NCBI GenBank assembly: GCA_005239865.1
Contig: SBBC01000033.1
Coordinates: forward strand, 1-57,777
From: Candidatus Microgenomatus auricola
GTDB lineage: Bacteria > Patescibacteriota > Patescibacteriia > SBBC01
Direction: 5' to 3'
Length of the DNA stretch: 57,777 nt
The translations under genes were made by a program, and so were the position numbers. Of this stretch, positions 1 to 9,269 are shown piece by piece. The notes under the pieces were generated by a model. The model was not told where the DNA came from, did no database searches, and worked only from the letters and a program-made list of their open reading frames with translations. The stretch's first letter is position 1, and each line of letters starts with the position of its first letter.

Positions 1-84
1 AAGGAATGCGAGTTCCGCTTCAACTACCGACACGCAAATCTCTTTCGAACACTCATGAAACTTGTCAAGGGACTACCCCTCTAA
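1..84 (+). pseudogene. IS1595-family transposase, C-terminal end (cut by window start)
   Basis: The frame is open from base 1 to a TAA at 82-84 and gives 27 residues containing ECEFRFNYRHANLFRTLMK. The E-x-x-FRFN-R signature is typical of the C-terminus of IS1595/ISXO2-type DDE transposases. Only the tail is inside the window, so whether the element is intact upstream cannot be judged. The same frame stays open without a stop through the next ORF, so the element may have landed in an older gene. Confidence 0.6.
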
Positions 85-207
85 ACTAGTCTTGACCCAT
101 TACAATATGTCTATACCGCGGCAATTCGAGACCTCGATAAACTTTCGACATTTTATGTCAAGACAGATTCATACCTCTTCGATAAGGATGAAAAACAACA
201 GCAGAAT

Positions 208-522
208 ATGATAGGTTCTTTTGGGGGAGAGCAAGGACGAATTAACCCTCCTGAAGTACTCGAAGCGTTTCGTAAGCACGAGCCGATTCCTAGGGACAAG
301 TGTCGGTCCTATGAGGCATACATGCTCCAGTATCTGTCATGGATTTTTGATCTCAACTTATCAGACAGTCTACAAGCATCTGTTTCGTCAGGAATGATTA
401 GCAAAACACTCCGTTATTTGAAAAGTCGTCTTTCACGTGAAGAGTATGGAGTAATCGAGGATACTATTCAGGGATATGTAACGGAGCGAGGGCTCGGTAG
501 TATTCGCGGACCACAAGAATGA
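208..522 (+). CDS. hypothetical protein, possibly the 3' part of an interrupted gene
   Basis: This 104-residue ORF starts at ATG 208 with no clear ribosome binding site. It is mostly polar and helical (LRYLKSRLSREEYGVIEDTI), with no membrane segment and no family that I recognise. The same frame is open back to the transposase stop at 84, adding about 41 codons without a start in a usual context. The N-terminus may therefore have been lost when the neighbouring IS1595 element inserted. The 179 bases after it, up to the next gene, hold only a possible promoter. Confidence 0.45.
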   Translation: MIGSFGGEQGRINPPEVLEAFRKHEPIPRDKCRSYEAYMLQYLSWIFDLNLSDSLQASVSSGMISKTLRYLKSRLSREEYGVIEDTIQGYVTERGLGSIRGPQE

Positions 523-626
523 CGATCAGTAAATGAATAACCGAGTGCGGAGTTACGGAAAAGTAGAAACAGTATTATCGTGGTAGGGACGCTACCAAGG
601 AGGGACTTGATCAATTAAAGTTCGTC

Positions 627-656
627 TTGACCAATGTTAGTGCGATATGGTAAAAA
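627..656 (+). promoter_or_regulatory. possible promoter of the glycosyltransferase block
   Basis: TTGACC at 627-632 is a good -35 element. An 18-base spacer leads to TAAAAA at 651-656, a weak -10. It would give a leader of about 40 bases before ATG 702. The weak -10 keeps confidence low. Confidence 0.25.
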
Positions 657-701
657 TACTTGTAAGACGATGATAACGATGACAACGACGGAGCAGCGCC
701 G

Positions 702-1385
702 ATGAAAATCGCGGTCGTCATCCCTGCCTTCAACGAAGAGCGGGTGATTGGCTCAGTTCTCAAGCAGCTTCCTCGGAAACTTCCCGGGATTGAGACTATC
801 GATATGATTGTTGTGAATGATGGATCGACCGACGCGACAGAAAACATCGCCAAAACATTTGATGTGGTTGTCCTTCGTCATGTGATCAACCGTGGTCTTG
901 GCGCCACCCTCGGGACTGGTCTTGCGTATGCTCGGGACCACGGCTACGATCTCGTGGTGACTTTTGATGCTGATGGCCAGCATGATCCGGCAGAGTTGAA
1001 AGACGTCATTCAACCCGTCCTTCAGGGACGTGCCGAGGTGGTGGTCGGAACGAGGTTGAAAAAACCGGATGGCATGCCCTGGCATCGACGGATTGGAATT
1101 TGGGCATTTAACCTTATAACCTTCGTACTCTTCGGGGTCTGGACGACCGATTCCCAGTCGGGATTGCGGGTCTTTAGCCGACGCGCGCTCGAGCAGATGG
1201 AAATCGATTTTCAGGGGATGGAAGTTTCCTCTGGATTATTTTCGGAGATCGGGCGGTTGAAGCTTCGTTACGTCGAGGTTCCCATTCAGGCTATTTACAC
1301 CGATTACTCTTTGGCCAAGGGGCAACGACCCGGAAATGGGTTTTCTATCCTCTTCCGATTGCTTTGGCACAAATTCGTTAAATGA
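702..1385 (+). CDS. family 2 glycosyltransferase (dolichol-phosphate mannosyltransferase-like)
   Basis: This 227-residue GT-A fold enzyme should transfer a sugar from a nucleotide sugar, probably to a lipid carrier or a growing glycan at the inner membrane face. The N-terminal PAFNEE (residues 8-13), NDGSTD (39-44) and the metal-binding DADGQHD (89-95) are the classic GT2 motifs, and the length fits the DPM1-like subgroup without C-terminal membrane helices. The stop is followed one base later by the ATG of a DUF2304 membrane protein. That pairing is common and suggests that the small protein anchors or assists the transferase. The acceptor and sugar cannot be read from the sequence. Confidence 0.88.
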   Translation: MKIAVVIPAFNEERVIGSVLKQLPRKLPGIETIDMIVVNDGSTDATENIAKTFDVVVLRHVINRGLGATLGTGLAYARDHGYDLVVTFDADGQHDPAELKDVIQPVLQGRAEVVVGTRLKKPDGMPWHRRIGIWAFNLITFVLFGVWTTDSQSGLRVFSRRALEQMEIDFQGMEVSSGLFSEIGRLKLRYVEVPIQAIYTDYSLAKGQRPGNGFSILFRLLWHKFVK

Positions 1386-1386
1386 C

Positions 1387-1743
1387 ATGAGTGTCGAGTT
1401 ACCGTTTCCGCTAACACCGTTCAAGGTAATCCTCAGTATCTTTGTTATTTTTACTTGGACTCGAGTCCTCAAACGATATCATGAGAGAACTTTTACCATA
1501 GGGGAATTCCTAGTATGGACGCTTCTTTGGGGTGGGGGGGTCGTGGCAATATATATTCCAGGGAAGACAGATTTCATTGCGCGTCTCCTCGGTGTTGGTC
1601 GTGGTGCCGATGCGATTTTTACTTTGAGCATTTTGACTTTGTTTTACATTATTTACCGACTGTACGCACAGATTTATGCGCTTCGTCGTGATGTGACAAA
1701 ACTAGTACAACGGCTTGCGCGAGAGCGTACAGAGAGGATGTAG
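1387..1743 (+). CDS. DUF2304 family small membrane protein
   Basis: A 118-residue protein starting at ATG 1387, immediately after the preceding GT2 stop. An in-frame upstream ATG at 1336 lies inside the GT2 gene and is less likely. Three hydrophobic segments are visible (near residues 8-27, 36-54 and 70-95), followed by a basic cytoplasmic tail with a short coiled-coil character (YALRRDVTKLVQRLARERTE). This matches DUF2304 proteins, which repeatedly sit next to DPM1-like transferases. Their biochemical role is unknown, and a partner or anchor function is an inference from position. Confidence 0.75.
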   Translation: MSVELPFPLTPFKVILSIFVIFTWTRVLKRYHERTFTIGEFLVWTLLWGGGVVAIYIPGKTDFIARLLGVGRGADAIFTLSILTLFYIIYRLYAQIYALRRDVTKLVQRLARERTERM

Positions 1744-1836
1744 CATCGTTCGTCCGATGCGAATACAGGACTTTATCGTGTTGACACTACATGTTCTCAA
1801 GAGTTCACTTGGTGGTCAGGCAAAAGAGCTTCGGAC

Positions 1837-2991
1837 ATGACGATCGTGCTGGTGACCGAATTTTTTCCGATCACCCTCGGACTCGACGTTCGAGGCGGGG
1901 TTGAAACCGTCAGCGTCTACTGGACTCAGGTTTTGCTGCGTCGGCAACATCGTGTAATTGTACTTGCATCACGCGAGTACGGGACACCAAAACGCAGCTT
2001 GAATGGATCGCTTTCAGTCATCCGATGCGGGTTTCCTCGCGCCTTTAGTCAATCGGGATTTCTTCTCGAGAGACTCAGTTTTTTATTTCACGCGTCACTC
2101 TTGCGACTGCAGGAAAAACCCGATGTGATTATCGGAATGAATTTTCTCGGATACCTACCTGCCTTGGCACTCAGTCGACGATATCGTGTGCCCGTAGTAG
2201 CGGCCTACCATGACGTATGGATTGGCAAGTGGATCAAGAACGTCGGTTTGCTCCCCGGGATTCTCGGTGAGATGTATGAGCGAATGATTCTTCGTGCCGG
2301 GTGGAGTTTTTTTATCGCAAACAGCAACATCACCAAACAAAAATTAATTAGATGCGGTCGTCTTGCTGCCGAACAAATTGCCGTAATCTACAACCCGATC
2401 GATCTTGTTCGGTACCGGTCGCTGCGTGTCAATAAATCTGGTCATCCAACGGTCTGCTATGTAGGTCGTTTGGTCCGCTATAAGCGTATTGATGACCTCC
2501 TGCGGGCATTTGCAGTTGTACATCACTTGATTCCCCTACTCAAAGGTCGAATCATCGGTATCGGACCGGAAGAACAACGATTGCGCAAATTGACCCAAGA
2601 TCTTGGTCTTGAGTCAAGCGTAAACTTCCTGGGGTCACTGCCGAAACACGAAGACGTTATGGTAGAGATCGGACGAGCCCATCTGTTTTGCCTTCCTTCC
2701 GCAGTTGAAGGGTTTGGAATTGTCACCATTGAGGCCATGGCGATGGGGACGCCTTACGTCAACACCGCCATTCCCGCGACGACCGAAATTACCGACAATG
2801 GGATTGGCGGTATTCTTTATCCGGTGGGTGACATTCAGGCATTAGCTGAAGGGATTATCAAGCTCATCAGCGACAAGAACATGAACGAACGTAAGCGACG
2901 TGAGGGCCGTGCATTCGTCGAGCGATATAATCTTGAGTCAATAGGCGCAACTCTTGATCAAGCGCTCTTATCTCTGACCACATCGATCTGA
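1837..2991 (+). CDS. glycosyltransferase family 4
   Basis: This 384-residue GT-B enzyme is expected to act at the cytoplasmic membrane face in glycan assembly. The N-terminal domain opens with a beta strand and a glycine-rich stretch (LGLDVRGGVETVS) typical of the acceptor domain. The C-terminal domain begins near residue 205 with VCYVGRLVRYKRIDDLLRAF and carries the retaining E-x7-E motif in AVEGFGIVTIEAMAMGTP, which binds the nucleotide sugar. The start is ATG 1837 with only a weak AGAG upstream. The next GT4 gene begins 10 bases after the stop, so the two are probably co-transcribed. Confidence 0.88.
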   Translation: MTIVLVTEFFPITLGLDVRGGVETVSVYWTQVLLRRQHRVIVLASREYGTPKRSLNGSLSVIRCGFPRAFSQSGFLLERLSFLFHASLLRLQEKPDVIIGMNFLGYLPALALSRRYRVPVVAAYHDVWIGKWIKNVGLLPGILGEMYERMILRAGWSFFIANSNITKQKLIRCGRLAAEQIAVIYNPIDLVRYRSLRVNKSGHPTVCYVGRLVRYKRIDDLLRAFAVVHHLIPLLKGRIIGIGPEEQRLRKLTQDLGLESSVNFLGSLPKHEDVMVEIGRAHLFCLPSAVEGFGIVTIEAMAMGTPYVNTAIPATTEITDNGIGGILYPVGDIQALAEGIIKLISDKNMNERKRREGRAFVERYNLESIGATLDQALLSLTTSI

Positions 2992-3001
2992 CTTCGCAGA
3001 A

Positions 3002-4144
3002 ATGATTTCCTCGCTCCACAATCGTCGAACAGGACAAGAATCTCGCGTTGATCACGACCGTCATTCACATGCCGAACATCCTTCAAAGTCCATTGCGTTA
3101 CTTGTTAGCACCTTCGATGCTTTTAGTGGTATCGACCGTGTGGTCGAACTTCAGGCGATCGAACTGGCGGGGCGAGGCCATCATGTGACAATTATTGCTC
3201 TCGCAGCCACAATGCCAGCACCTCGCGGTACACGTCTACTCACCCTCGGACTTCCATCGTCGACACTGCTCCAACGTCTCTACCGATTATTGATGTTTCT
3301 CGATCAGTCAAAAATCCAGCAGGCGGCTAATCTCCTTAGAGATACTGATATTGTGTACAGTCATCAGTATCCAATGAACCTCATCGCCCTGGAAGCACGA
3401 AAACGCTATGGGTCGACATTTATCTATTATGACCACGGCCTGCCCCCCGCGCGGGTTTTCGGTAGTATCGTTGAACGGGTGTACATTATCCTTTTTCGGT
3501 GGTTCGCCAAGTGGACTGTCCGCCGCGCTGACCGTATAATAACGATCAGCTATTTTCTCCGCCAGGAACTTCAACGACAGACCGGCAAGAAGGCCGAGGT
3601 GATTTACGATCGAATTGACGAACGTCGGTATCATCGAGGCCTTGATCAGGACACGGCCCGAAGATTTATTGGCATCGACGACCGGTTAATGGCGCTATTC
3701 GTCGGTCGCCTCTCACCACATAAAGGAGTTCATCTTCTCCTCCAGGCATGGTCAATTGTCTTTCGGAAAATCCCAAACGTAAAACTCGTGATCGTTGGCA
3801 AGGCAACTTTTCCCCGATATTTACGCAAACTCCACAACCTAGGAAAGGGGATTAACGTCTTGTTCACCGGTGTCGTTTCTGACGAAGACCTTCCGCGATA
3901 CTTCGCCGCCTGCGATATTTACGTCACCGCTTCACTCTGGGAAGGGTTTAATTTACCAATGGCCGAAGCGCACGCATGCGGTAAACCAATCGTTGCCTTT
4001 GACGTCGGTCCCCACAGAGAAATAGCCCGCAAGCGGTCGCGTTTTGTAGCTGCAGGAAACATCACCGAACTCGCCCACGCCATCATCGCGGTCTTCGAAG
4101 AAATACGGGACGATCTTTCGGTTGAACGAAGCGCAAGACCGTAG
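3002..4144 (+). CDS. glycosyltransferase family 4
   Basis: This 380-residue GT-B enzyme shows VGRLSPHKGVHLLLQAW at the start of its nucleotide-binding domain and the E-x7-E pair in WEGFNLPMAEAHACGKP. The first 28 residues are polar and unlike the family, so translation may really begin further in, close to SIALLVSTFDAFSGID. ATG 3002 is the only in-frame ATG early in the gene. It sits 10 bases after the preceding GT4 and 8 bases before the next gene, in an apparent operon. The donor sugar is not predictable. Confidence 0.85.
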   Translation: MISSLHNRRTGQESRVDHDRHSHAEHPSKSIALLVSTFDAFSGIDRVVELQAIELAGRGHHVTIIALAATMPAPRGTRLLTLGLPSSTLLQRLYRLLMFLDQSKIQQAANLLRDTDIVYSHQYPMNLIALEARKRYGSTFIYYDHGLPPARVFGSIVERVYIILFRWFAKWTVRRADRIITISYFLRQELQRQTGKKAEVIYDRIDERRYHRGLDQDTARRFIGIDDRLMALFVGRLSPHKGVHLLLQAWSIVFRKIPNVKLVIVGKATFPRYLRKLHNLGKGINVLFTGVVSDEDLPRYFAACDIYVTASLWEGFNLPMAEAHACGKPIVAFDVGPHREIARKRSRFVAAGNITELAHAIIAVFEEIRDDLSVERSARP

Positions 4145-4152
4145 AGGTCAAG

Positions 4153-5637
4153 ATGAAGCGTACAACTGTTGTGGGAACGTTCCAACTCATCATCCTCGCA
4201 CTCGTTATCGTTTTTGTGCAGTTGTACTACAACGCTGACCATCAATTGCCACCCTGTTGTGATACCGCCCATACGCTAGTTCGGGCAAAGGCGATCACAA
4301 TGAATGAGTCGGTCAGCGGGATCTTGCCATACAACCCTTCATTCAGAGAACCAATGTACGGGGGCTTCATTTCGACCGAATTTCCTGTTCACGTTTTCCT
4401 TTCGCTATTCTATCAAGTTCAACCTGACCTCATTGGTGACCTAGCATTCGGTAAAAAGTTTTTTGTCGGGATGTTTCTCCTACCCGCCCTGTCTATCTAC
4501 ATTCTGGCCAACCGACTTCTCCACTCATCCATCGCCGGTATAATCGCGGTTCTCATCGTATATTTCGCCTACTGGTTTGGCAATGCCTATTGGACTGGTC
4601 ATGTTGCACAAATTCTCGGCATGTTCATTATTCCGTTCTATATATACTTTATTGTTCGCTACGAAGAGGAGGGCATGATTTTTTTCCTCTACTTTCCTCT
4701 GGTCATACTCCTTTTTTCTTTCTGGGTACATGTCTTGACCTTTCTCATTCTCCTTCTCGTTACAGCCAGTTACGCGATGATTAAAATTTTTTCAACTGGC
4801 GGGAAAGCCAAGGCGGCGATCGCCTACACTGCATTTAGCACCGCCACAATTGTCTATTTTTTGCTCGCACCATTAAATCTCCTCCCTCATTTCGAAGTCA
4901 ATGCGATGTACAATCAGTTTGGAAGCATCATCGAAAGTTCATTCGGGGGAGTGGTATTCCTGACGTTATTGATGGTCGGCTCATTCTTCGCCATCCGAAA
5001 AAGAAGAATACTCATAGTCTGGTTCCTCGTAACCTATTTTTTGACCCAATCGACTTGGCTCGGAGTGCCCTTTTTCGGGATTCGTTTCACCGAGTTCATT
5101 ATTACCCCAATCGCCATCATAGTAGTTTATGGTATGAAGGAATCTTTTAAGGCGATTGGAATGAGAAAAACTGGTTCAGTAGCGATGGCGGTTCTTCTCC
5201 TCATCTTTTTGCCCTTCGGCTTGATGCAGCAGGAGAGGTTGAAATCCTGCTACATTGACAATTGCCTGGGCCTCAACCCGACGCAAATCCCGCCAGACGA
5301 TCTCCAGGCGATGTCATGGATCAAAACAAATATCCCCCGAGAAAGCGTTTTTATCGGACCTCAAAAGTTCGGGTACTATCTTCCTTTCATCACCGATAAT
5401 ACCATTGAGTTTCCAGTGCTTGAACGAATTTCAATTTTTACCGCGCCGACGTCAGCTGAACGATGGCAAATTGCAAAGGGTATCGGCATTGACTATATAT
5501 TTTGGGACGCGATCATTGATTCGTACAAGAACGAACACCCCGATTTTAACAACTACGCGATCGAACCCCTTGAGAACGAAAAGTACTTTGCAAAAGTCTA
5601 TGACGAAGGAAACGCAAAAATATTCGCTGTTCGTTGA
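4153..5637 (+). CDS. polytopic membrane protein, GT-C-like
   Basis: A 494-residue protein with about ten hydrophobic helices and a soluble C-terminal part of about 110 residues (from roughly 385). The first loop after helix 1 carries an acidic and histidine-containing stretch (CCDTAHTLVRA) where GT-C glycosyltransferases hold catalytic acidic residues, and the length fits that superfamily. The start is supported by AGAGGT eight bases upstream of ATG 4153. The gene follows two GT4 genes and overlaps the next by 38 bases. A role as a polyprenyl-phosphate-sugar-dependent transferase on the outer membrane face is an inference; a polymerase is the alternative. Confidence 0.55.
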   Translation: MKRTTVVGTFQLIILALVIVFVQLYYNADHQLPPCCDTAHTLVRAKAITMNESVSGILPYNPSFREPMYGGFISTEFPVHVFLSLFYQVQPDLIGDLAFGKKFFVGMFLLPALSIYILANRLLHSSIAGIIAVLIVYFAYWFGNAYWTGHVAQILGMFIIPFYIYFIVRYEEEGMIFFLYFPLVILLFSFWVHVLTFLILLLVTASYAMIKIFSTGGKAKAAIAYTAFSTATIVYFLLAPLNLLPHFEVNAMYNQFGSIIESSFGGVVFLTLLMVGSFFAIRKRRILIVWFLVTYFLTQSTWLGVPFFGIRFTEFIITPIAIIVVYGMKESFKAIGMRKTGSVAMAVLLLIFLPFGLMQQERLKSCYIDNCLGLNPTQIPPDDLQAMSWIKTNIPRESVFIGPQKFGYYLPFITDNTIEFPVLERISIFTAPTSAERWQIAKGIGIDYIFWDAIIDSYKNEHPDFNNYAIEPLENEKYFAKVYDEGNAKIFAVR

Positions 5638-5929
5638 AGAACGGATCGCGACTCTCATAGTTTTTATAGTTGCAGCTTCCTTGTTTATTTGGATCGATGT
5701 TCGCGTTGGTGATATTCCAAAAATTCTTCAATGGGCGGTCTTCCTGCCCCTTCGACTAGGACAACGATTGAGCGCAATGCTTCCGTTGAAGGAAGATTTC
5801 GAAATTCTCCTCTCTATCCTTCTGGGCGTACCGCTCCTTCTTGTGTACTGGGTTTACCTTTACTCCTCGGTTGAGTCGTTTCTTCGCTACCTCATTCGTA
5901 ACGCTAAACAGACAGCAAGCATTGAATGA
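5600..5929 (+). CDS. small membrane protein, unknown function
   Basis: This 109-residue protein begins at ATG 5600, inside the end of the preceding gene in another frame. Its composition changes at that point from a shadow frame to a clear protein: a hydrophobic helix (TLIVFIVAASLFIWIDV), an amphipathic linker, and a second helix (LLSILLGVPLLLVYWVYLY) before a basic tail. It is probably translationally coupled to the GT-C-like gene. No family is recognised. It ends 42 bases before the convergent end of the epimerase/GT2 fusion, and no convincing terminator is visible between them. Confidence 0.55.
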   Translation: MTKETQKYSLFVEERIATLIVFIVAASLFIWIDVRVGDIPKILQWAVFLPLRLGQRLSAMLPLKEDFEILLSILLGVPLLLVYWVYLYSSVESFLRYLIRNAKQTASIE

Positions 5930-5971
5930 ACTCGTTCGTTGAAACCGGTCGTCACTCGCCGAATGTCGGTT

Positions 5972-8074
5972 CTAGGTTGACGGCGACCGTTCCGGCGTAA
6001 CGTACGCACGCCGGATGAGATGTCGTTCGATGTCCGGGATCGGCACTCGACGAATAGCCTGGATAGCGCTTCGTTTAGCGAGCATCTTGGGAATGCCTCG
6101 CAGGGCGTCCCACTTAGCACGGATGATGACCCTCAAGCGTCGCCGTTTTGCGTAGAGCAAGAAGGTTCCAAACTGGGTGGCGATGATACCCGGCAGGTAT
6201 TTCCACCACAGCGCCGTTGGGAAATCTTTAACCAAGAACCACAGGTTGTTGCGGTGACCGTGGTAGATGGAGAAATCTGAAGACGGCCCCCCGGACGTCG
6301 CGCCCTCTTTGTGATACCCAACCGCCGTTGGGACGTAAACCGCTTCGTAGCCATTCATCCGGAGCCGGAAACCGACGTCTTGTTCGTCGAAATAAGCGAA
6401 GAAATCGTTATCCCAGACTTGACCGTCAGGCGTCATGATTTTACGCAAGCCCTCAGTTCGGTAAAGACCAAGCCCAGAGCATGGACAAAAGAGTGGATAC
6501 CATTCGCTTTTTCGGTTATATCCAAGTCCAGCGGTGGTCATCGCGATACCCAAATTATCAATTCGTTCGCGCTGAAAGTAGTTCATCATCCGTCCAGCTA
6601 CCATCCCAATTCGTTCGTTGACTTCGGCCGGAGCCACAAGATGAGCGATCGTGTCCGCTTCGACCATGAGATCATTGTTCACCATGGCGACGTACTTTAC
6701 CGTCCGATCATTCAAGGCCTGACGGATACCAGCATTATTTCCACCAGCCACCCCTAGATTTTTAACGTTTTGTACTACCTCGATTGTCTGGGCAAACTTC
6801 TCTTTCAGACGGTCACCCTCGCGGTTGTTGGAACCATTGTCCACAATGATGATCTTCAGGTTTGGGTACGATGATTGTTGCAGCGACTCAACACATTCAA
6901 CTGTTTGATCATAGGCGTTCCAGTTCAGGACGACGATGGCGACCGTTGGTTGCTCGCGTTTAGCAAGCAATCCACGTTGTCGCATTTCTTCAAGCGCTAT
7001 GTAGAAACGGTCTTCTGCCATTTGATCTTTTGACCAACGGTGAAGTTCAGACATTCCATCAACGAAATCGATTTGCGGCACGAAATCCAACATGCGTCGA
7101 ATTTTTGCGATATCAGCTCGACTGTGCCGAAAGTCGTTCTTGCGATATTCATGATTCACAACTGGTTCCATCGTCGCGTCGTGGAGTTTAATAAGAAGCT
7201 TTGCTAGTGCCAAAATCTCGATTCCTTGGCCCGTGCCGACGTTAAATATCTGTCCATTGGCTTCGTCCTTTTCATATGCCAGAATGCAAGCCCGGACTAC
7301 ATCGTAGACCGATATGAAATCGCGCGATTCATGGCCATCCTCGATGACAAGTGGCGAATTTCCGTTTTTAATCCGTGAAGAGAAAATCGCAATCACGCCG
7401 GTATATGGATTTGAGAGTGATTGTCGCGGTCCGTAGACGTTAAAAAATCGGAGAATGGTATAGGGGATATCGTATGTACGCGCCACCGACTCGAGCAATT
7501 CTTCACAAGCTTTTTTATTTAATCCGTAAACGAACCTCGGGCGCAACGGCTGGGTTTCGGGGATCGGGGACGGGACCATCACACGTTGGCAGTGTTGACA
7601 ATGAAGCTCCCAGTCTCTCTGTTCTAGCTGTTCAATCGAACGCAAACCTGGAAACTGAAGTCCATGTTCTGGGCAGGTGTGGGCGCACTCGCCGTAGCTC
7701 GTAGCACTTCCGGCAAAAATGATCTTTGGTCGCCAACCGGTTTCAACCAGTATATCAAGTAGTTGTGCCAGTCCACCGAGGTTGACCGAGACGTATTTCT
7801 CAATCTGGTACATTGATTGTCCAGTGCCGACAGCAGAAGCAAAATGGAAGACGGCGTCGACACCATCAAGCGCACTCCGGAGGACTTTGCGATCGCGAAC
7901 ATCGCCTTCAATGAACTCACAGGAAGGACTAAGGTACGTCGGTATGCCGTTTGGATGAATCTGTGGATCGAGGTTGTCGAGAATTCGAACACGATACCCG
8001 GCTTCAACTAACCGATCTGTCAAATGCGATCCGATGAATCCTGCACCACCGGTGATGAGTACACATTTAGGCAT
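5972..8074 (-). CDS. fusion: dTDP-L-rhamnose 4-epimerase-like SDR + family 2 glycosyltransferase
   Basis: A 700-residue two-domain protein. Residues 1 to about 340 are an extended SDR with the NAD-binding TGGAGFIGSH near the N-terminus and YGLNK as the catalytic YxxxK. An inserted region with CAHTCPEHG and CQHC resembles dTDP-L-rhamnose 4-epimerases, which make dTDP-6-deoxy-L-talose. From about residue 376 a GT2 domain follows, with VVLNWN, VDNGSN and VNND, closest in style to rhamnosyltransferases. The ATG at 8074 overlaps the upstream GT4 stop by 8 bases; a TTG 21 bases earlier is less likely. The fusion suggests that the sugar is epimerised and transferred by one polypeptide, which is an inference. 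Confidence 0.85.
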   Translation of the reverse strand: MPKCVLITGGAGFIGSHLTDRLVEAGYRVRILDNLDPQIHPNGIPTYLSPSCEFIEGDVRDRKVLRSALDGVDAVFHFASAVGTGQSMYQIEKYVSVNLGGLAQLLDILVETGWRPKIIFAGSATSYGECAHTCPEHGLQFPGLRSIEQLEQRDWELHCQHCQRVMVPSPIPETQPLRPRFVYGLNKKACEELLESVARTYDIPYTILRFFNVYGPRQSLSNPYTGVIAIFSSRIKNGNSPLVIEDGHESRDFISVYDVVRACILAYEKDEANGQIFNVGTGQGIEILALAKLLIKLHDATMEPVVNHEYRKNDFRHSRADIAKIRRMLDFVPQIDFVDGMSELHRWSKDQMAEDRFYIALEEMRQRGLLAKREQPTVAIVVLNWNAYDQTVECVESLQQSSYPNLKIIIVDNGSNNREGDRLKEKFAQTIEVVQNVKNLGVAGGNNAGIRQALNDRTVKYVAMVNNDLMVEADTIAHLVAPAEVNERIGMVAGRMMNYFQRERIDNLGIAMTTAGLGYNRKSEWYPLFCPCSGLGLYRTEGLRKIMTPDGQVWDNDFFAYFDEQDVGFRLRMNGYEAVYVPTAVGYHKEGATSGGPSSDFSIYHGHRNNLWFLVKDFPTALWWKYLPGIIATQFGTFLLYAKRRRLRVIIRAKWDALRGIPKMLAKRSAIQAIRRVPIPDIERHLIRRAYVTPERSPST

Positions 8075-9269
8075 AGAGTTGACGATAGAGCTCAATCAGC
8101 TTTGGGAATACTTTTGTAGTATCGAAACGTGTTAGCACTGTTTCTCTCGCCCGGTGGCCGAGACGCTCTCGCAAGGAGTTGTCATTGATCAGACGACGGA
8201 GATCTTTCGTCAATTCCTCAACTGAACCAGGAGAAAAGAGTAAACCGTTTTCACCATCAGTTACCACATCAACATTCCCACCAATCGCACTGGCCACCAC
8301 CGGTAAACCAACGCTCATCGCTTCAAGAAGTGCATTCGGAAGTCCTTCTCGACGAGATGGAAAGATAAAAATATCGCTTGCTTGTAGCGCATTGAAGACA
8401 TCCTTTCGTTCACCGAGAAACAGTATACTCGAGGTTAGGGCGCGTTGTCGAACTTCGTTTTGCAACTGGTCTTCTACGCTATCCAGACTTCCTCTCCCAC
8501 TTCCCACAATCAAAACCATCGCTCGAGAATGCAGATCGGGCGCCGTCGCCCAAGCGCGTACAAGAAGATCAATGCCCTTACGGTGAATTAAGCGACCACT
8601 GAAAGTGATGGCGATTTTGTCGTTTGGAATCTTAAATATTGCACGGAGGGAGTTGCGTGTCCACCGGTCGGCCGGAGAGAATACCTCGGCGTCAATAGCG
8701 TTGGGGATAACCACAAGTTTGTCTTGTAGGAATCCGTGATTCTGGAGCTCAACACTGATTTCTCGACTAATGCCGATAATCCGATCGGCCATCTTCAGGA
8801 TACTATTAATCACTCGGTTAACGATACGATGAATGAACGACGGATGAGCATTGACGTTTGCGCTCGTTTCCACCAGCTCCTTATGAATGTCTCCGGCCGT
8901 AGCAATTTTCACGACGGATTTTTTCCGAAGGAGTCGCACCACGAGAATGGCTACCGCGCCTGCAATTGAAGTGCCACTATGAAGGTGAACAACATCAAAA
9001 CGATGTCGAAGAGCGACGAGTTCCCAACTAGCGGAAAAGGCAAAGATAAACTCATACCAGATTCGACCGTAACCCGATGGCGGAACCCGGTAGACGTCGA
9101 CATGATCAATGACTTCGTGCGCTGGCAGTTCTGGCGAAAGTTTTCTCGTCAAGACGAAGACCGCAGTCCCCTGTTGACGTAGGAAGTTCGTAAGCAAACG
9201 ACATTGGACTTCAGAGCCGCCGATAAACGGTTCATAGCGCTCGATGAGCATGCAGATGCGAGGAATCAT
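8067..9269 (-). CDS. glycosyltransferase family 4
   Basis: A 400-residue GT-B transferase. MIPRICMLIERYEPFIGGSE is a typical GT4 start with the glycine loop. The donor domain begins with ITFSGRLIHRKGIDLLVRAW, and PSRREGLPNALLEAMSVGLP carries the E-x7-E motif. I chose ATG 9269 because it forms an ATGA overlap with the upstream asparagine synthase stop; an in-frame ATG at 9290 exists. The gene is coupled on both sides, so it is part of one polycistron with the amidotransferase and the epimerase/GT2 fusion. Confidence 0.88.
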   Translation of the reverse strand: MIPRICMLIERYEPFIGGSEVQCRLLTNFLRQQGTAVFVLTRKLSPELPAHEVIDHVDVYRVPPSGYGRIWYEFIFAFSASWELVALRHRFDVVHLHSGTSIAGAVAILVVRLLRKKSVVKIATAGDIHKELVETSANVNAHPSFIHRIVNRVINSILKMADRIIGISREISVELQNHGFLQDKLVVIPNAIDAEVFSPADRWTRNSLRAIFKIPNDKIAITFSGRLIHRKGIDLLVRAWATAPDLHSRAMVLIVGSGRGSLDSVEDQLQNEVRQRALTSSILFLGERKDVFNALQASDIFIFPSRREGLPNALLEAMSVGLPVVASAIGGNVDVVTDGENGLLFSPGSVEELTKDLRRLINDNSLRERLGHRARETVLTRFDTTKVFPKLIELYRQLYA

